Below, piece after piece: positions 33,199-45,853 of a stretch of 64,000 bases of DNA (positions are counted from its first letter, which is position 1; each line of letters starts with the position of its first letter). Under the pieces are notes generated by a model. That model was not told the origin of the DNA. It saw nothing but the letters and a program-made list of their open reading frames with translations, and ran no database searches. Both the position numbers and the translations under genes were made by a program. This stretch comes from Cylindrodendrum hubeiense (lineage: Eukaryota > Ascomycota > Sordariomycetes > Hypocreales > Nectriaceae). The stretch spans positions 1-64,000 of the forward strand of contig JAANBB010000222.1 of NCBI GenBank assembly GCA_014621425.1. The letters run 5' to 3'.

Positions 33199-34771
33199 GG
33201 CTGCGGTTGTCTGGGTGTCTTAGCTCCTGCGTTTGGAGAGAAGCGACGAGAGCTTGGGATGTGGTAGTCGCCAGCAAGGGAAGCAGCAGCAGCAGAGCTG
33301 AAGTATCGTGATCGAAGCTTGAGCTAGAAGCGTCTGAAGAGCGAGAGGAGGAGGAAGAGTCCAGGAGAGAGGAGAAGGAGGGGCTTTAGACGGCGCCAGA
33401 GCAACAGCAAAGCATGGGTTGGCTTGCGGTGGGCGTGGCGGTCCTGGTGGGGGAGCGGCCCAGGGCCCGCCCAGGAGTGCATCGAGGCGCCTGGACGCGC
33501 GGGGTCAGGGCTAATTCGGAGTGGAGGGGCAGGCTGGTAGGGGGAAGTCTCATGGTGGCGGGGGCAGGACAATCCAAGCACAGCTGAAGCTCTCCCCACC
33601 AGCACATGGGTCGAGCTAATCAGCGGTGGACACCAGATCGGGCCAGTCCGGCAGCAGCTCAGCTCAGCGTATCAGCTAGTAAAATTCATGGATTTCAGCA
33701 CGTACATGCAGTGCGATGTCGAGGCTGGTAGGATGCGTTCAGGAGTGTATTGTCCCGCGGGTGCATCTGGCGATTCGTGAGATTGGCCATGGGGGCAGGC
33801 GACCGAGTACGTTTCGGTCGATTGGCGCGAGGCGTCGGTGGGATCAATGCAGGGTCTTGAAGCCCGACGAGGGAACCCGGTCATGATTCGAGTCCGTTAT
33901 GTCGGCCGGAGTACTCGAGACTCGAGGTGATAGCAGCGGGCGAGCTATTAACACGCTGGTTGAGGGGCTGGTGTTGGGTTGCTTTGGATGCGCTAAAGCG
34001 TAGTGTTGGCAGATTAGACTGGTCGAGGCCCGGCTCAGCTGAATTGGCCCTGATGTTGGTGGCTGGCGTTGCCGACATGATGATGGCGGTGCGTGGTGTT
34101 GGAGGGCCGCGCGACACTAGACACTAGACACGCCGCGGCGGCCTCTTAACTTTACCATTCTATCGGTAGGGGGCTGGCCCGAGAGATCAAGCCGTCGATG
34201 ATGGCGCCTGATGACAACGTGACAACGGAGATTCGTAACAATCGGATCACAGAGATGAAGAAGAGAAGATTCAGATGTTTGAGTGTGTACAGGAAAGAAG
34301 CAGCTTAATATTCATCAAGTTCGTCATTGGGCTGGCCGTGTTACCCAAGTGTCACCTCCATTCCTTCCTTACCTAGCTTCCAAGCCCCAACCAAGAAACC
34401 ATCATTTTTCCTTCTAATCAGGCAGGTACCTAACGAGAACTATTTTTTCGCTCCGTTCCAAACCCATCGAACCTGAGGCCGTGAGAATGCAAACCATCAG
34501 TGCTAACCACATTTCCCATCAACCCCAAAGGGTTGTAAGAAACCCTGTCCTAGCGGCCCACTGATCGACCACAACCAGGATCTTCCATGCGCGCGCGTTT
34601 TCTGTGTGAATGTGTACAAGGGATATGCGAGTGATGACGAACTGTCTCGCCTGGAATAAGGCGAAGTTGGGAGTTATCCCATGCATGATTGCGATGATGC
34701 CATATCAAACAGCGAACATGAAGTTTTGACTTCCATAAGGTCAAGTCCATGTGCGCAGAAAGCACATTCAT
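33199..34771. other. Intergenic region, no gene seen
   Basis: Upstream flank of the PI-PLC gene and 3' flank of the next gene. The first 200 bases contain GCA/CAG and GAG-rich runs typical of a leader. No supported gene or RNA. Confidence 0.5.
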
Positions 34772-35401
34772 TCACTGGCTTGACCGTCGGCGCTTCGCAG
34801 GGTGCGAATACAGATCATCCTGATCCTCTTCATCTTCTTCTTTACGGGGTCGTCGCCCAAGGACAGATCCGTTTCGCTGTTTGAGCACCTCCGTGATCAA
34901 GTCGCGGCTGCCGACGACGTTGCCGGTGCCGTCGACGACCAGCCCAGCATCGACTTCGATCTTCAACGGCCGTGGAGCGCCGTTCTCATCAATCATTGGG
35001 ATGCCACACTGACCAGAGCTACCCTGATGCAGCGCCTTGACCACAGCCTGTGCGATGGCATTGGCCTGCTCTGCCGGGCTGGCGGCCAGGCACACAACGT
35101 TGTTGCTGTGGGAGACGTTGACGGAGGTGTTGATGCGGAGGCTGATGGGAGAGCTTTCCGGGTCTTGATCATCATCTGCCGAGTCGAGGAGTGTTGTATA
35201 AACAGACTGGTCCGGTTGATGGAGCATCTGAGCCATACTGGACAGCCCGTGTCGTGCCGGGATGGCTCGGGCTGCGAGGACGGCTAGGTCAGGTTGTCTC
35301 CGGGGGGTGTAGGCTGGAGGAGGCGAAGAGGCCGAAGGGCGAGTGTTGTTGTCCTTGGAGAGTGCGGCTCGAGCCTTAGGACCCATGTTTGGAGCTGACA
35401 T
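34772..35401 (-). CDS. Small conserved protein with a basic nuclear-type tail
   Basis: An intronless gene of 209 residues. A Ser/Pro-rich start is followed by a predicted structured core from about residue 55 (SSMAQMLHQPDQSVYTTLLD, ISLRINTSVNVSHSNNVVCLA, AEQANAIAQAVVKALHQG, IPMIDENGAPRPLKIEVDAGLVVDG, LITEVLKQR). The C-terminus is KEEDEEDQDDLYSHPAKRRRSSQ, an acidic run followed by a basic cluster that could be a nuclear localisation signal. The amino-acid composition and alternating hydrophobic pattern look like a real protein rather than a chance frame. I do not recognise a family and give no function. Confidence 0.78.
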   Translation of the reverse strand: MSAPNMGPKARAALSKDNNTRPSASSPPPAYTPRRQPDLAVLAARAIPARHGLSSMAQMLHQPDQSVYTTLLDSADDDQDPESSPISLRINTSVNVSHSNNVVCLAASPAEQANAIAQAVVKALHQGSSGQCGIPMIDENGAPRPLKIEVDAGLVVDGTGNVVGSRDLITEVLKQRNGSVLGRRPRKEEDEEDQDDLYSHPAKRRRSSQ

Positions 35402-38400
35402 GCTGGATATTCATTGGGTCGAAGGAGAGAGGATGAGGGTTGAATATATTACCGAAGCAGGGTATATTTGAATCACGGCCTGGAAAGGTATTGGTGAGAG
35501 AAAGAAGTGAATAGCCCACAAGATGAATGAAGAAGAAGAAGAAGTAAGATGGAGGAGAGATGGGGATGTATAAAAACCACACTGGTCAACCACTCCTGTT
35601 ACACAATGTCAACGGGGAGGAGAGCCGTTGACACAATAGGTAAGGACAGGCGGCTAGGTAGTCTCAAGAGCTCTGCACGCCACCCGAAGCAACTTTTCAA
35701 GTTGGGCTTAGAGCAGAGGGGTAGATGGAGACAAAACTAGAGAGGATCTGGGGAGAGGTGAGTAATAGCGTCGAGAGCGGGAAGGGTAAATATAGTCGAG
35801 CAGAGAGCCACGGGGGATACGGAGAGCGAAGTCGTCACCCGCCAGACGTCAAGATGGCAGACTGATGACGTTGGGCCGTGTATAGGATACATGCATACAT
35901 TGAGACACAAATTGGGTCTTTTCACGCAGTCGGCGGCAAACAAAAAAGGTGCGTGCGTGTGGTGTATGTCTGCACGCCGCCGCCATGACATGCATGTGCC
36001 CGAGAGGCTTCGCAGCCATCATTTCCGACGACGGCGGGCTTGGGAGCATGGGGCCCTCCCATCGACCACGGACTCGGCTCAATGGGCGTGGCCAGCAAGC
36101 CCGATCGGTCGGGGATCCAACCACGCGGGCGGCGCGACTGGGTCGTCAACTCACTCAGCAGAGCGCGGGAGGCCGCGGACGTGGTGGTATAACTAGATCT
36201 CCGGAGGTTTCTCTGGGTGGGCAGGGAAAACCACACGCCCCTCCACCACGCCGGCAAACCAACGCCAGGGCAGCCCATTGAACAGCTCCTCCCATCGCCG
36301 TGGAATGGGATGGGAGCGCGGCGCGAGATGGCACAGAACCTAATCCGGGCATGTCCCTCGCACGGCTGCCCGTCTATTCATGCCATGCCGCGGCGCCGCT
36401 TGGCCTCGACGGCCGTCGGCTGCGAGTTGACTTCGCACGGCCCCGGCGTTGGGAACGTCCAATCCGCCGTGCCCGCAAGCGAACCCGAAGTGCTAGCATG
36501 CGCTCTTAGTCCCCCCGGAAGACAATGCCTAGGTTCGTTTCCACACGGGGTGTCAGACGTGTCACATCGGCGGGGGACTGGTGCGCATCCGTGGTGCAGC
36601 TCAATGGGCGAGACAACCACGCCCATTCACAGTGACCTCCGATGGGCGCGCCAAGAATGGACGAGAAAGGGTAACCAGGCCAGAGGAGAGGAGGAAAAAC
36701 ACACACCATCGACCTGCGACAAGCCCCAAAGCCACCTTGTCTGCCCGAGGGTTACTCTCTGCCTGCCGGTGTTGTCTGTCCGCCGCACAGCGGCTATCTA
36801 TTGTCTCGTTTAACAAGTGTGCGGCGACATGTCGGCGACGTGGAGGTGTGTGGCCCGAAGCGTGCAACCGCGGCGCTGGTGGGGTCTTGGCTGGCGCCTT
36901 CCTTCCTATTGTCCTCAGACAGCCCTTGGTATTGTTGTCGACTCTGAAGCCGGCGAGGGGCCGCCTATTGACGACTCCTTCGGGCTTAGTGCCCGCGCCT
37001 CCGGACCCGCGTTCGGGCGTCCCATGCTCCACCACTGCGACTCCCTCCACCGCGACTCCCCCCACTCCACCGTGACAACCACCACTTCGACTGCTTCGAC
37101 CACCACTTCAACCACTGCTTCATCCGCCCGCACTGCTAATTCCGGCGCTTGCGTGTAAGGATGACTCCGAGCAACGACAACGGTAAGCAGAAAAGGCATC
37201 GGGTCTGATCCATCCAGTTCAATAATGCGGCCGCCGCTGGATTCGCCTCCAAGCTCCCCCACTCATCCCCGTCATCCTCCCTATCCGCCGTCGGGCCATC
37301 GGCAACCGCAAAGTTTCTGCGCTGGCGTATGCCATCAAGTACCCGGTACGCTACTGATGCGCTCACATTTCACCTGCATGCCTGCATTGGAATACCTCGC
37401 GCACGCACACACACACGCAAACGCTTGGGAGGGCGGCGTCAGCATTTTCGTCTCGGTCGCGAGCCAAGTCGGCTTCCCGGACGCACCGACTAGGCCAACC
37501 ATTCCGTCGGGGCAGCTCCTTGTCGCCGCTGGGACCTTCCCTCGCTCTATTCGCGCCCCCTTCCGCCGCCGTTCGTCTATTCTCCTGCCCGCCGATCGAT
37601 CGCCCATCCACTCTGCTCTCGGCCCCCGGCGCACGCTCGCGCCCTCGCCTCCCGCCTTTCAATGGCGTCCCGGGATGGCCCTTTCCTTCTCCCAGTCTGC
37701 TGGGACTCCCTCCCCGGAGCTAATCTTGCTTGGGAGCTGACATGCAGGCAGTAGTTTGCTGACGAGCGGAATAGCCAAAGCTTCATGGTGAACGTAGTTG
37801 AGGGCAAACCGCACTGACACAATGTCCGGATCCATAAGACATTCTCATCTCGGAAAGAATATAATGAGCGCCAAGCTGAAGCCCTCCAGCCAGGACTGAT
37901 TTCTCCACCACAGAATAGGGCATCGTGCCATTTTCGCATAGCCTTTCAACATAGCACTCGAAATTGCTGGCGTCGCTGGTGGATGGGGGTGGGCGGTCTG
38001 GATAGAGAAACGCCTTGTCAGTTGTTTCAACGCAGATACCATCTCCACCTCTACGCTTCACCTCCACACCCCTCCTCTCACACCCCTCCCACACCCGACG
38101 TTATGTTTGAGCTGCTATTCTGTGATTGCATCACCGGCCTTGTTCACGCTTCTCTCGCTGACTGGCGGACAATACGGCGGCCATCGTCAGTGCGCCCACT
38201 TCCCGGTGATTCAACCTCTCCAGGCCATCGGAATCACACACGCTTCGCCCACCCCCTCCGAAAGGGGTGCAGAAAGAGAATAAGCCGAGGAGACGGACAA
38301 TGGGGAAGAAGAATAGAAAAAAAGAATAACATGGCCTGACCCTAAATCACATACCGGCGCAGTTGGTAGAGGATAACGAAAGGATGACGATCCTCAAACG

Positions 38401-41148
38401 TAATAGGGGACGGTACTCCCGTCTGGACCAACACTCGCTTCCAACCCCCCTTCCCGGGTTTGGTGCTGTCTCAACTTCCTTTTTCTGTTTTGAGTTTCCG
38501 CAGTCCGCCCTGGCTTGAGAGTAGCTTACCAAACTCCCAGCACTCCTCCTCACGGGCTTGGTGCGAGGAGGGGACGGCGCACATGCGGTAGCGGCGGGCT
38601 TGAGGATGGCCTAGAGCGGACCGCAAAGCGCCAGACCAAACCCTCGGTTCCCCTCTCAGAAGTCGCATGCGAAGTCGCAATCGCATCTCATGGATGGGCT
38701 TTCCATAGCCATTTTTTGAAATGGCCAGAGTTTGAAAGGCATTTTATATTTGTATTTTTGTGACAGATGGTGGCTTCTGGAGTAGGCCACTCAAGTGAGC
38801 AGCTGGCTTAAAGTGTACGGATTTCCTAGCTAGGACAGGGACACGGAATCGAGCCGCGCTTGTTTGGAGATTCTCACTGGTCAGATGAAGTTGGCCGTGG
38901 CCGGCATCTGAACTGTCACATCCCTTCGTTGAGTGGACGATGAAGTGGTTGCATACCAGTCTTATCAGCGTATCATATGCGCCTCCGACTCAGACTCCTT
39001 TATCACACGACGCTTCATGAATCAAGCTCGTGAGTGCAGCAGCCGACTACACTCTCTTATTCTCTTGGTCTCCCGCCAATGTCCCCAGGCTGACAGACCT
39101 CCCACTCAACAATGGGCTCGGATCGTTAGACTGTGCCGAATCGTATCACCAGGTTATGAACTTTGTGTCCACACGGGCAAGGCAACTCGGCCTCCCATAT
39201 AGCTCTGCAGTAGCGTGCAAAATGCCCACCGCCGCGAAGCAACAGCAAAGGGCAGAGGCGGGAGTTTGGGCTGAAACTTGTTCAACACCACAATCCCAAA
39301 TCCGTCTTGTTACACAGGAGCTACCGCCGCCACGGATCTAGCCAGACACGGTGCGAGCAGCACTCGATATGCCCCCCCAACGCCCCGACGATCCTGGGTT
39401 GGCTTTCTTGGCATGATACTTTCGTTAGTAATTAGCATTCAACTTTCTCATCACGTAAGTTTCGGTAGGGTTTGGCAACTTTTGCCTGCTGCCCGCAATT
39501 CCAGGCTTCCAGAATGCCGAAGCTGGTCAAAGAAGACGGGAAGAGATGTTTCTGGTCCACCTTCACCCGGTGAAAGAGGTTATCTCAATCAAGACGTTGA
39601 GTTCCACTCCATCATCTCAACGACACGACGGGTATTCGGGAATAACTATATGGACGCCCTTGGCTGTTGGCGTATCGAGCATCGTTTTTATTGGCAGTCC
39701 TAGCGTCTAAACCATGGCCATGGCAATTTAATAGCGAAGGCGTGAGTCAAGGGAGAAGAGTCGGACGAACACCCTCGGCCGGACAAGATGGAATGTCCGG
39801 TGAAATGGTGAAATGGTCACCCTCACGCCTGCGGTCTGTGCCTGGCCCAGCAACACACCACGCCCGGCCGCGCACCACTCAGTGCGGCAATAGCTTCAAA
39901 GAAAGTTCCTGGACGTCATTGTGGTCTCAGACTGGAGGAAAATACCCAGGTACTTCTAGCCTTCTTTCACGCGCAAACACTCGCCTGGCCTCCCTTATGT
40001 CCGCCCTTTGACGCCGTATCTCGGCCTCCGGCCACGGCTTCCCCACACGGCGTGTACACTCTCTATTCAACGTCCCGTGTAGCCTACCACGTCTTCCATT
40101 GTCGACTGATGTCGATCTTCTCTATTGGCGGTTGTAAGCGAAGGTCTTGTTGTTGCTCATGACAGTATCCGGCACTCTCCGTCAGACTGAACAGCGTCCC
40201 GTGTAGTAGGCCGGAACCCGGGTTCATTACTATCCATCTCGCGGGCCATGCGGGCGGGTCTCCCTCCCGTCGCCTCCGCCCACCAGGAGCTGAGAGAATC
40301 TAACAACGGGTTCCTCGAGCAGACGCGGGTGGCCATGTGCATGAGACCGCATTTGAGTTAAAGGTTAAGCAACGGTGACACCGTTCTAGAGCTGTCTCAG
40401 AGGACTGGGATATACCCGTCGTAACCGGGTACCTCTTAGTCAAGGTTCGGAACTTTGTATATGGGTCCATCAACCCTGATGGACTGCATTCCAGTACCTC
40501 ATCACAACCGTCCTCAGTGTACACTACACGCTACAAAGTAAGGATCAGCGACAAGTCACGGCGGATTCACAGACGCAGGACTAATTGTTTCCCGAAATTT
40601 GGTTTCTTCCTTGGTTCTAGCTACTGCCTACAATCACAGCAATGGGGCTTCTCTATTGCAGCCCCCAGCTATACCTCCTCCCTCAAGATCCGGAATCGCC
40701 TCCAGATCGATCCATCACTGAACTGCATGAGTTCGGCTAGAGAACTAGGAAAGAAAAGATGTTGAAATTCTTTTGTTTCCCCGTAAACGCCAGGATCATG
40801 CATGCGTCTCATATATCTTTCTCCCTGTCAAAAGGGTATCGTCATAATGCAAGTCATTGACCTTTTTGCTTCGCCTCACAAATGCAGGTTTGCCCCATGT
40901 TGTCTTTGTTGAAAGACGCCCACTCCATGCCTGGTATATCATGAAAAATTTCCCGCCGTTGTGGAATAAATGAAAATCAGATGCCGGAAACCGCCCCTCC
41001 CTTTCCGGTGGGAGATACAAAGGTTTCGTTGAGAACCGTACGCCGCCTGAATCGCCTGATGAAATAGACTGATTAAACATCTAGGTTGAATGTTGCAGAG
41101 AGCTGTTGAATACTCTCTTTCGCTCCAAAAACATGTATGGAGTTAAAT
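35402..41148. other. 5.7-kb gene-poor region
   Basis: Many open frames overlap on both strands, but none shows motifs, splice structure or protein-like composition. Sub-regions: GC-rich DNA with a Thr/Ser-codon-like repeat of ACC-ACT triplets at about 37075-37130; a CACACA run near 37405; TC-rich stretches; and a direct repeat of CGTCCCGTGTAG at 40069 and 40194. The last part is the 3' flank of the SAM synthetase gene. Confidence 0.5.
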
Positions 41149-42511
41149 TTAGAACTTGAGCTGCTTAGGCTGCTCCCAAGTGAAGCTCTGGTTGGAGCCG
41201 AAGTGACCGTTCTTGGCCGTCTGGCGGTAGATGGGTCGCGCAAGGTCGAGCTCCTTGACGATGACACCAGGTCGAAGGTCGAAGTTGTCGCGGATGATGG
41301 CGACGAGCTCGTCAGAGGTCTTTTCAGAAGTGCCGTACGAGTCGACGAAGATGGAGAGGGGCTCAGCGACACCAATGGCGTAAGAGAGCTGGACGAGGGC
41401 ACGTCGGGCGAGGCCGGCGGCAACCAGGGACTTGGCGATCCAGCGACCGACGTAAGCGGCGGATCGATCGACCTTGGAGAAATCCTTTCCGGAGAAGGCA
41501 CCACCACCGTGGGCACCCCAGCCACCGTAGGTGTCGACGATGATCTTGCGGCCAGTCAGACCGGCATCACCCTGGGGACCACCAATGATGAAGAGACCAG
41601 AGGGTTGAATCTGGAGTAACAGGTTAGTCGGTGGGATCGCGTCGCGTTGGACGGGAGGATACTTACGTGGTAGACGGTCTTGTCGTCGAGGTACTTGGCG
41701 GGGATGACCTCCTTGATGATCTTCTCCTTGATCTCCTTGCGGAGCTGCTCGGTGGTGATGTCCTCAGAGTGCTGGGCAGAGACGACGACGGTGTCGACGC
41801 GGAGGGGAATGACAGCACCGTTGTCGTGGCGGTACTCAATGGTGACCTGGGTCTTGGTGTCGGGTCGGAGCCAGGGGAGGGAGCCGTCGCGGCGGGCAGC
41901 GGACATGGCAGCGTTGAGCTTGTGGGCGAAGAGGAGAGTGAGGGGGAAGAGCTCGGGGGTCTCGTCGGTGGCATAGCCGAACATGATGCCCTGGTCACCG
42001 GCACCGAGCTGCTCGAGAGCCTGCTCGTAGTGAAGACCCTGAGCGATATCGGGGGACTGCTCCTCAATGGCGACGAGCAAGTTGCAGGTCTTGTAGTCGA
42101 AGCCCTTGGAGGAGTCATCGTAGCCGATGTCCTTGATGGCCTCACGGACAACCTTCTGGTAGTCGAGCTTGGCCTTGGTGGAGATCTCACCGAAGACCAT
42201 GATCATGCCGGTCTTGGTGGCAGTCTCGCAAGCAACCTTGGAGAGGGGATCCTCGGCAAGGCAGGCATCGAGGACGGCATCCGAAACCTGATCAGCGATC
42301 TTGTCGGGGTGACCCTCACCGACGGACTCGGACTGAGAGGCGGTTAGCGACGGGTTTTTCTTGGGTCAAGAGCCGCGGCAACTCATCATGACTGTGAGTG
42401 CCGCGGGGTTGGTGGGGTGAAACCTACAGTGAAGAGGAAAGTTCCCTCGTTGTAGTGCTTCCCATTGGCGTGGACGCCGTTGGTGCCGTTGGTGCCGTTG
42501 GCAGCAGACAT
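41149..42511 (-). CDS. SAM2: S-adenosylmethionine synthetase
   Basis: Exons 42511-42428, 42332-41667 and 41610-41149 (minus strand) encode 403 residues. The enzyme makes S-adenosylmethionine from methionine and ATP in the cytosol. Signatures present: [21 protein letters not shown] at the N-terminus, the [15 protein letters not shown] hexapeptide region, RPDTKTQVT, and [19 protein letters not shown] near the C-terminus. The N-terminal leader ([17 protein letters not shown]) is longer than in bacterial enzymes and typical of fungi. Codon use is strongly biased to C-ending codons, consistent with high expression. The first intron is 95 nt and the second 56 nt; both splice sites are canonical and restore the family sequence. 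Confidence 0.97.
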
Positions 42512-44396
42512 TGTGAGGATGGAGGGAGAGGGAGAAGCGAGGTGAACGGGAGAGAGGAAGCGACGCGAAAAGGTCTTTCTGTTGTGACGAAGGGGGGAGT
42601 CACTGCGCGGCGGTTAGAACAACGGGACAGAGAGCAGGGAGCAGGAGAGTGAGTGCGCGACGGCGATTGAGCGAGGCGATTGAGCGACGGGCAAGCTGGG
42701 GGAGACGTACCACAGGGGAGATGAGGGATGAGAGCAGAGAAAGAAAGAGGAGTGAGGATGCAAGGAGGGAAGACGGGGGAGATGAAGGGTAGAAAAGGCG
42801 GAGGGGGATGTACGAATACGTAGGTTGCAGGATTTATCTGGGAGAGACAGCGGCGGCGGGAGGTGGGAGGTGGGGGGCGGAAGTCGCAGCAGCAAGGGGA
42901 ACGAGCCCACAATGGAATTGGGCTTGTACTTTGTTCGCCTGTTTGTATTGGATTGTACAATTGAGCGTCGCAGTGGGTGAAATTGCTATGACAAAACTAC
43001 CGATGTACTACTTTGGCGCGTTGAGGTACATGTTGTCCTAGATCCAAAGTACACTGCAGACCCTGGGCCTGAGCCTGGTTCACCGCGGGACAGGGAGGCG
43101 GGAAACAGGCCCAAGCACCCCCAGGGGAAGACGGCAAGGGAACGAGGAAGGCAGAGAAAAAAAAATTGGCCGGTAGTCGGGGGCGGCTGGTCCCTGGGGC
43201 TGCTGGTCCCTGGGGCGCCGCTGGCGATAAAGCGGTACCCGGGATTGCGGTGGAGGACGGCGGCGGCAGCAGGTACTCCACCATCGCCGGGACGTAATCG
43301 CTCGGGCGTCCCAGGCTCAATGGAGGGGGAGGGGTAAAGTGAAAAAAAACGCTTCTCGGAGGCCGAAATTTACAACGAAATTGCGCCATCGACCTCCTCC
43401 CGCCCCAGCCAAACTCGCCAACTCGCCAATTCGCCAGCCAGTCAGCCAGCCCGTCAGCCAGCCAGCCAGCCCAACAAAGTCACCCACGCGGTGCTCTCTG
43501 GATCAGGCCCGCGCTAAAGGAAGCTTGCACTCCAGAAGGAGAGAGAAAAAATCGGAGCCCATACGGAGACTCGGATAGAATAAAAAAAATGAGGGGGTTT
43601 GCTGGTTGGCCGGAGACTTGCCGGACCAGCCAGTCCCTTGACCGCCTTGCATACACGTGCGCCCGGACTAGGTAGTGGGCAAGCAAGCGGCTGGCTGGGT
43701 TCAGCAGCAGCGCAATCGCCATCATGGGAGGTACATGACGATAGCTGCCGGCAGGTACAGCAGTTAGGGTGGGCTCTAGACTGGCCGTGGTGGTCGTGGT
43801 GGCCGACGGTGATGGAAGGTCATGGTCATGATGGTCGCACAACAGACCTACACATTCCCGAGTCCCGATAGTGGACGCCAAGGTGAAATATGTCCGCGGT
43901 GGTGACGATGGCGGGGCAAAAGAAAGCACCGAGAAACAGTCAGCTTCCAATCCTTACCCCACCTCCCATGTCAAACTTTCCACCCTCTGGCCGTCTCGCG
44001 TCACTCTGTGACCATTTTTCTCATCAAGCCTCCGTATCGCGTCTCCGTTGCCTGCCATTGCGACCCAACCTGCCTAGGTCGTGCCTGTCCCTGTCTGCCC
44101 CTGCCTGTTCCCGTCTGTGCGAGCCTGCGAGACTGCAAGACTGTCAGCCTGCCAGACCCGAAGACTAGGCTCCCGCTCACCGAGATTCACCTTGCCGCAT
44201 TCCCCGGTGACCACTTTTTCCCCCGTCCCGTCCCGTCTTGCTTGTCGGACCTGACTTCGCTCCACATCCACCACAACATCCACGGCAACTGTCTCACCTA
44301 CATCCTTCATCCTTCATCCTTCATCACACCAGCACCCACACCCACACCAGCACCAGCACCCACACCCACACCAGCACCAGCACCAGCACAGGCACC
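42512..44396. other. Divergent promoter region of SAM synthetase and GPN3
   Basis: Two genes diverge from here. Recognisable low-complexity pieces are a purine-rich GGGAGGTGGGAGGTGGGG tract near 42856-42880, tandem CAGCCAGC/GTCAGC units at 43430-43472, and a CACC/CAGCAC array at about 44332-44396 just before the GPN3 start. No gene is supported between them. Confidence 0.5.
44332..44396 (+). repeat. CCCACA/CCAGCA microsatellite in the GPN3 leader
   Basis: A run of hexanucleotide-like units (CACCAG, CACCCA, CACACC) ends directly at the GPN3 start codon. It follows three copies of CTTCATC at about 44305-44325. It contains no ATG before the start, and any transcript would carry an unstructured, C/A-rich leader. 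Confidence 0.7.
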
Positions 44397-45416
44397 ATGA
44401 GCAAGTTCGGCGCCATGGTCATGGGCCCCGCGGGGGCCGGCAAGGTACGTACACACCTGTCAGCTTGCATCATTCAGCCTTCCGCGTTCGACAATGCGAC
44501 ACATGCTTGTTCTCGATTGCGTGCTAGCTGCTAACCCGCCCTTGCTTCCCTCCCACAGTCGACCTTCTGTGCCGCCCTCATCACCCACCTGCAGCTCAAC
44601 CGCCGATCCGCCTTTTATGTCAACCTGGACCCTGCCGCCGAGACTTTCGAGCACACGCCCGACCTCGACATCAAGGAGCTCATCTCGCTCAAAGATGCCA
44701 TGGAAGAGGTCGGCCTCGGGCCCAACGGCGGCCTCATCTACTGCTTCGAGTTCCTCATGGAAAACCTCGATTGGCTGACCGAGGCTCTCGACTCCTTGAC
44801 CGAGGAGTACCTCATCATCTTCGACATGCCCGGCCAGATCGAGCTGTACACCCACGTCCCCATCCTCCCCGCCCTCATGAAGTACCTGTCCCAGCCCGGC
44901 TCCCTCGACATCCGCATGGCCGCCATCTACCTCCTCGAGGCCACTTTCGTCGTTGACCGTGCCAAGTTCTTCTCCGGAACTCTCAGTGCCATGAGTGCCA
45001 TGCTCATGCTCGAGGTTCCCCACATCAACGTCCTGTCAAAAATGGACCTCGTCAAGGACCAGATTAAGAAGAAGGACATGAAGCGTTTCCTCACCCCCGG
45101 CGTGGACCTTCTTGATGACGACCCAATCGAGCGCGCGAGGCGGATAACTGAGGGCCCCGAGGCCGAAGACGACGAGTCGAGACCACCGGATGAGAAGGAA
45201 CAAGTCATGAGGGGCGCCAGCTTCCGGAGACTGAACCGCGCCGTCGCGGGCTTGATTGAGAGCTTCAGCATGATCAACTACTTGAAGCTGGATGTGACGA
45301 ATGAGGACAGCGTTGCCTCCATCCTAAGCTACGTTGACGACTGCATCCAGTTCCACGAGGCCCAGGACCCCAAGGAGCCCACTGAGGATCCCGAGTATGA
45401 GGATCCCGAGGAGTGA
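44397..45416 (+). CDS. GPN3: GPN-loop GTPase 3
   Basis: Exons 44397-44444 and 44559-45416 encode 301 residues. The protein belongs to the GPN-loop GTPases; Gpn3 with Gpn1 is needed for assembly and nuclear import of RNA polymerase II. Motifs in order: P-loop GPAGAGKS at residues 10-17 (split by the intron between Lys and Ser), NLDPAAETF, DIKELISL, the defining Gly-Pro-Asn insert GLGPNGGLIYCFEFLMEN, the G3 motif FDMPGQIELYTH and the NVLSKMDLV guanine-specificity motif. The C-terminus is acidic. The length is close to the yeast protein. It converges with the APQ12-like gene. Confidence 0.95.
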
Positions 45417-45853
45417 TGCTCTGCGCGTCTAGTCTTGATTTTGCAAAAGAAAGAGAGAGAAAAATGGGCAAACGGGAAATGGGAAACGGGAAAATGGTAT
45501 CGGGTGTGGGGGCATCTGCTTGGGGTCTTTTTTATGATATTGCATAGCGCCGGCGTTGATATCCACGTCTCCGGATCTAAAGACGTAATGTGACTGAGCT
45601 TCTCTGAGCAAGAAGCTCACACGTCCTCCTGGCTGTCCTGACTGTATCATGCATGCATGGGCTGTGTTCCGTCCTGTTCTCCTTCTCTTTACATGGCCAT
45701 TGTGATGGCTTATGGCCTATGTCCTCTGCCATGGTTCGGTTGTGGTATCATTTCCCCCTTTTCCCATTACTACCCCGTTCGCGAATGTCGTAAGTATGAT
45801 GTCGTCATATCGATGCGTCTCCTAGCCATCTTTATCGGGCCAGGTGTTCCAGT
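45417..45853. other. Convergent 3' flanks of GPN3 and the APQ12-like gene
   Basis: A 437-base interval between two stop codons facing each other, likely both 3' UTRs. No other element seen. Confidence 0.5.

Noticed and set aside
34631..34640. A box C-like GTGATGA
   Set aside because: No box D follows at a suitable distance and no stem is present.
36217..36813. A 198-codon open frame
   Set aside because: Overlapped by equally long frames in other phases and strands in GC-rich DNA; no motif or protein-like composition.
37162..37345. A possible first exon and GTAAGC intron leading into a NNAAAAGFASKLPHSSP frame
   Set aside because: Joining at the only suitable acceptor creates an immediate stop, and no downstream exons follow.
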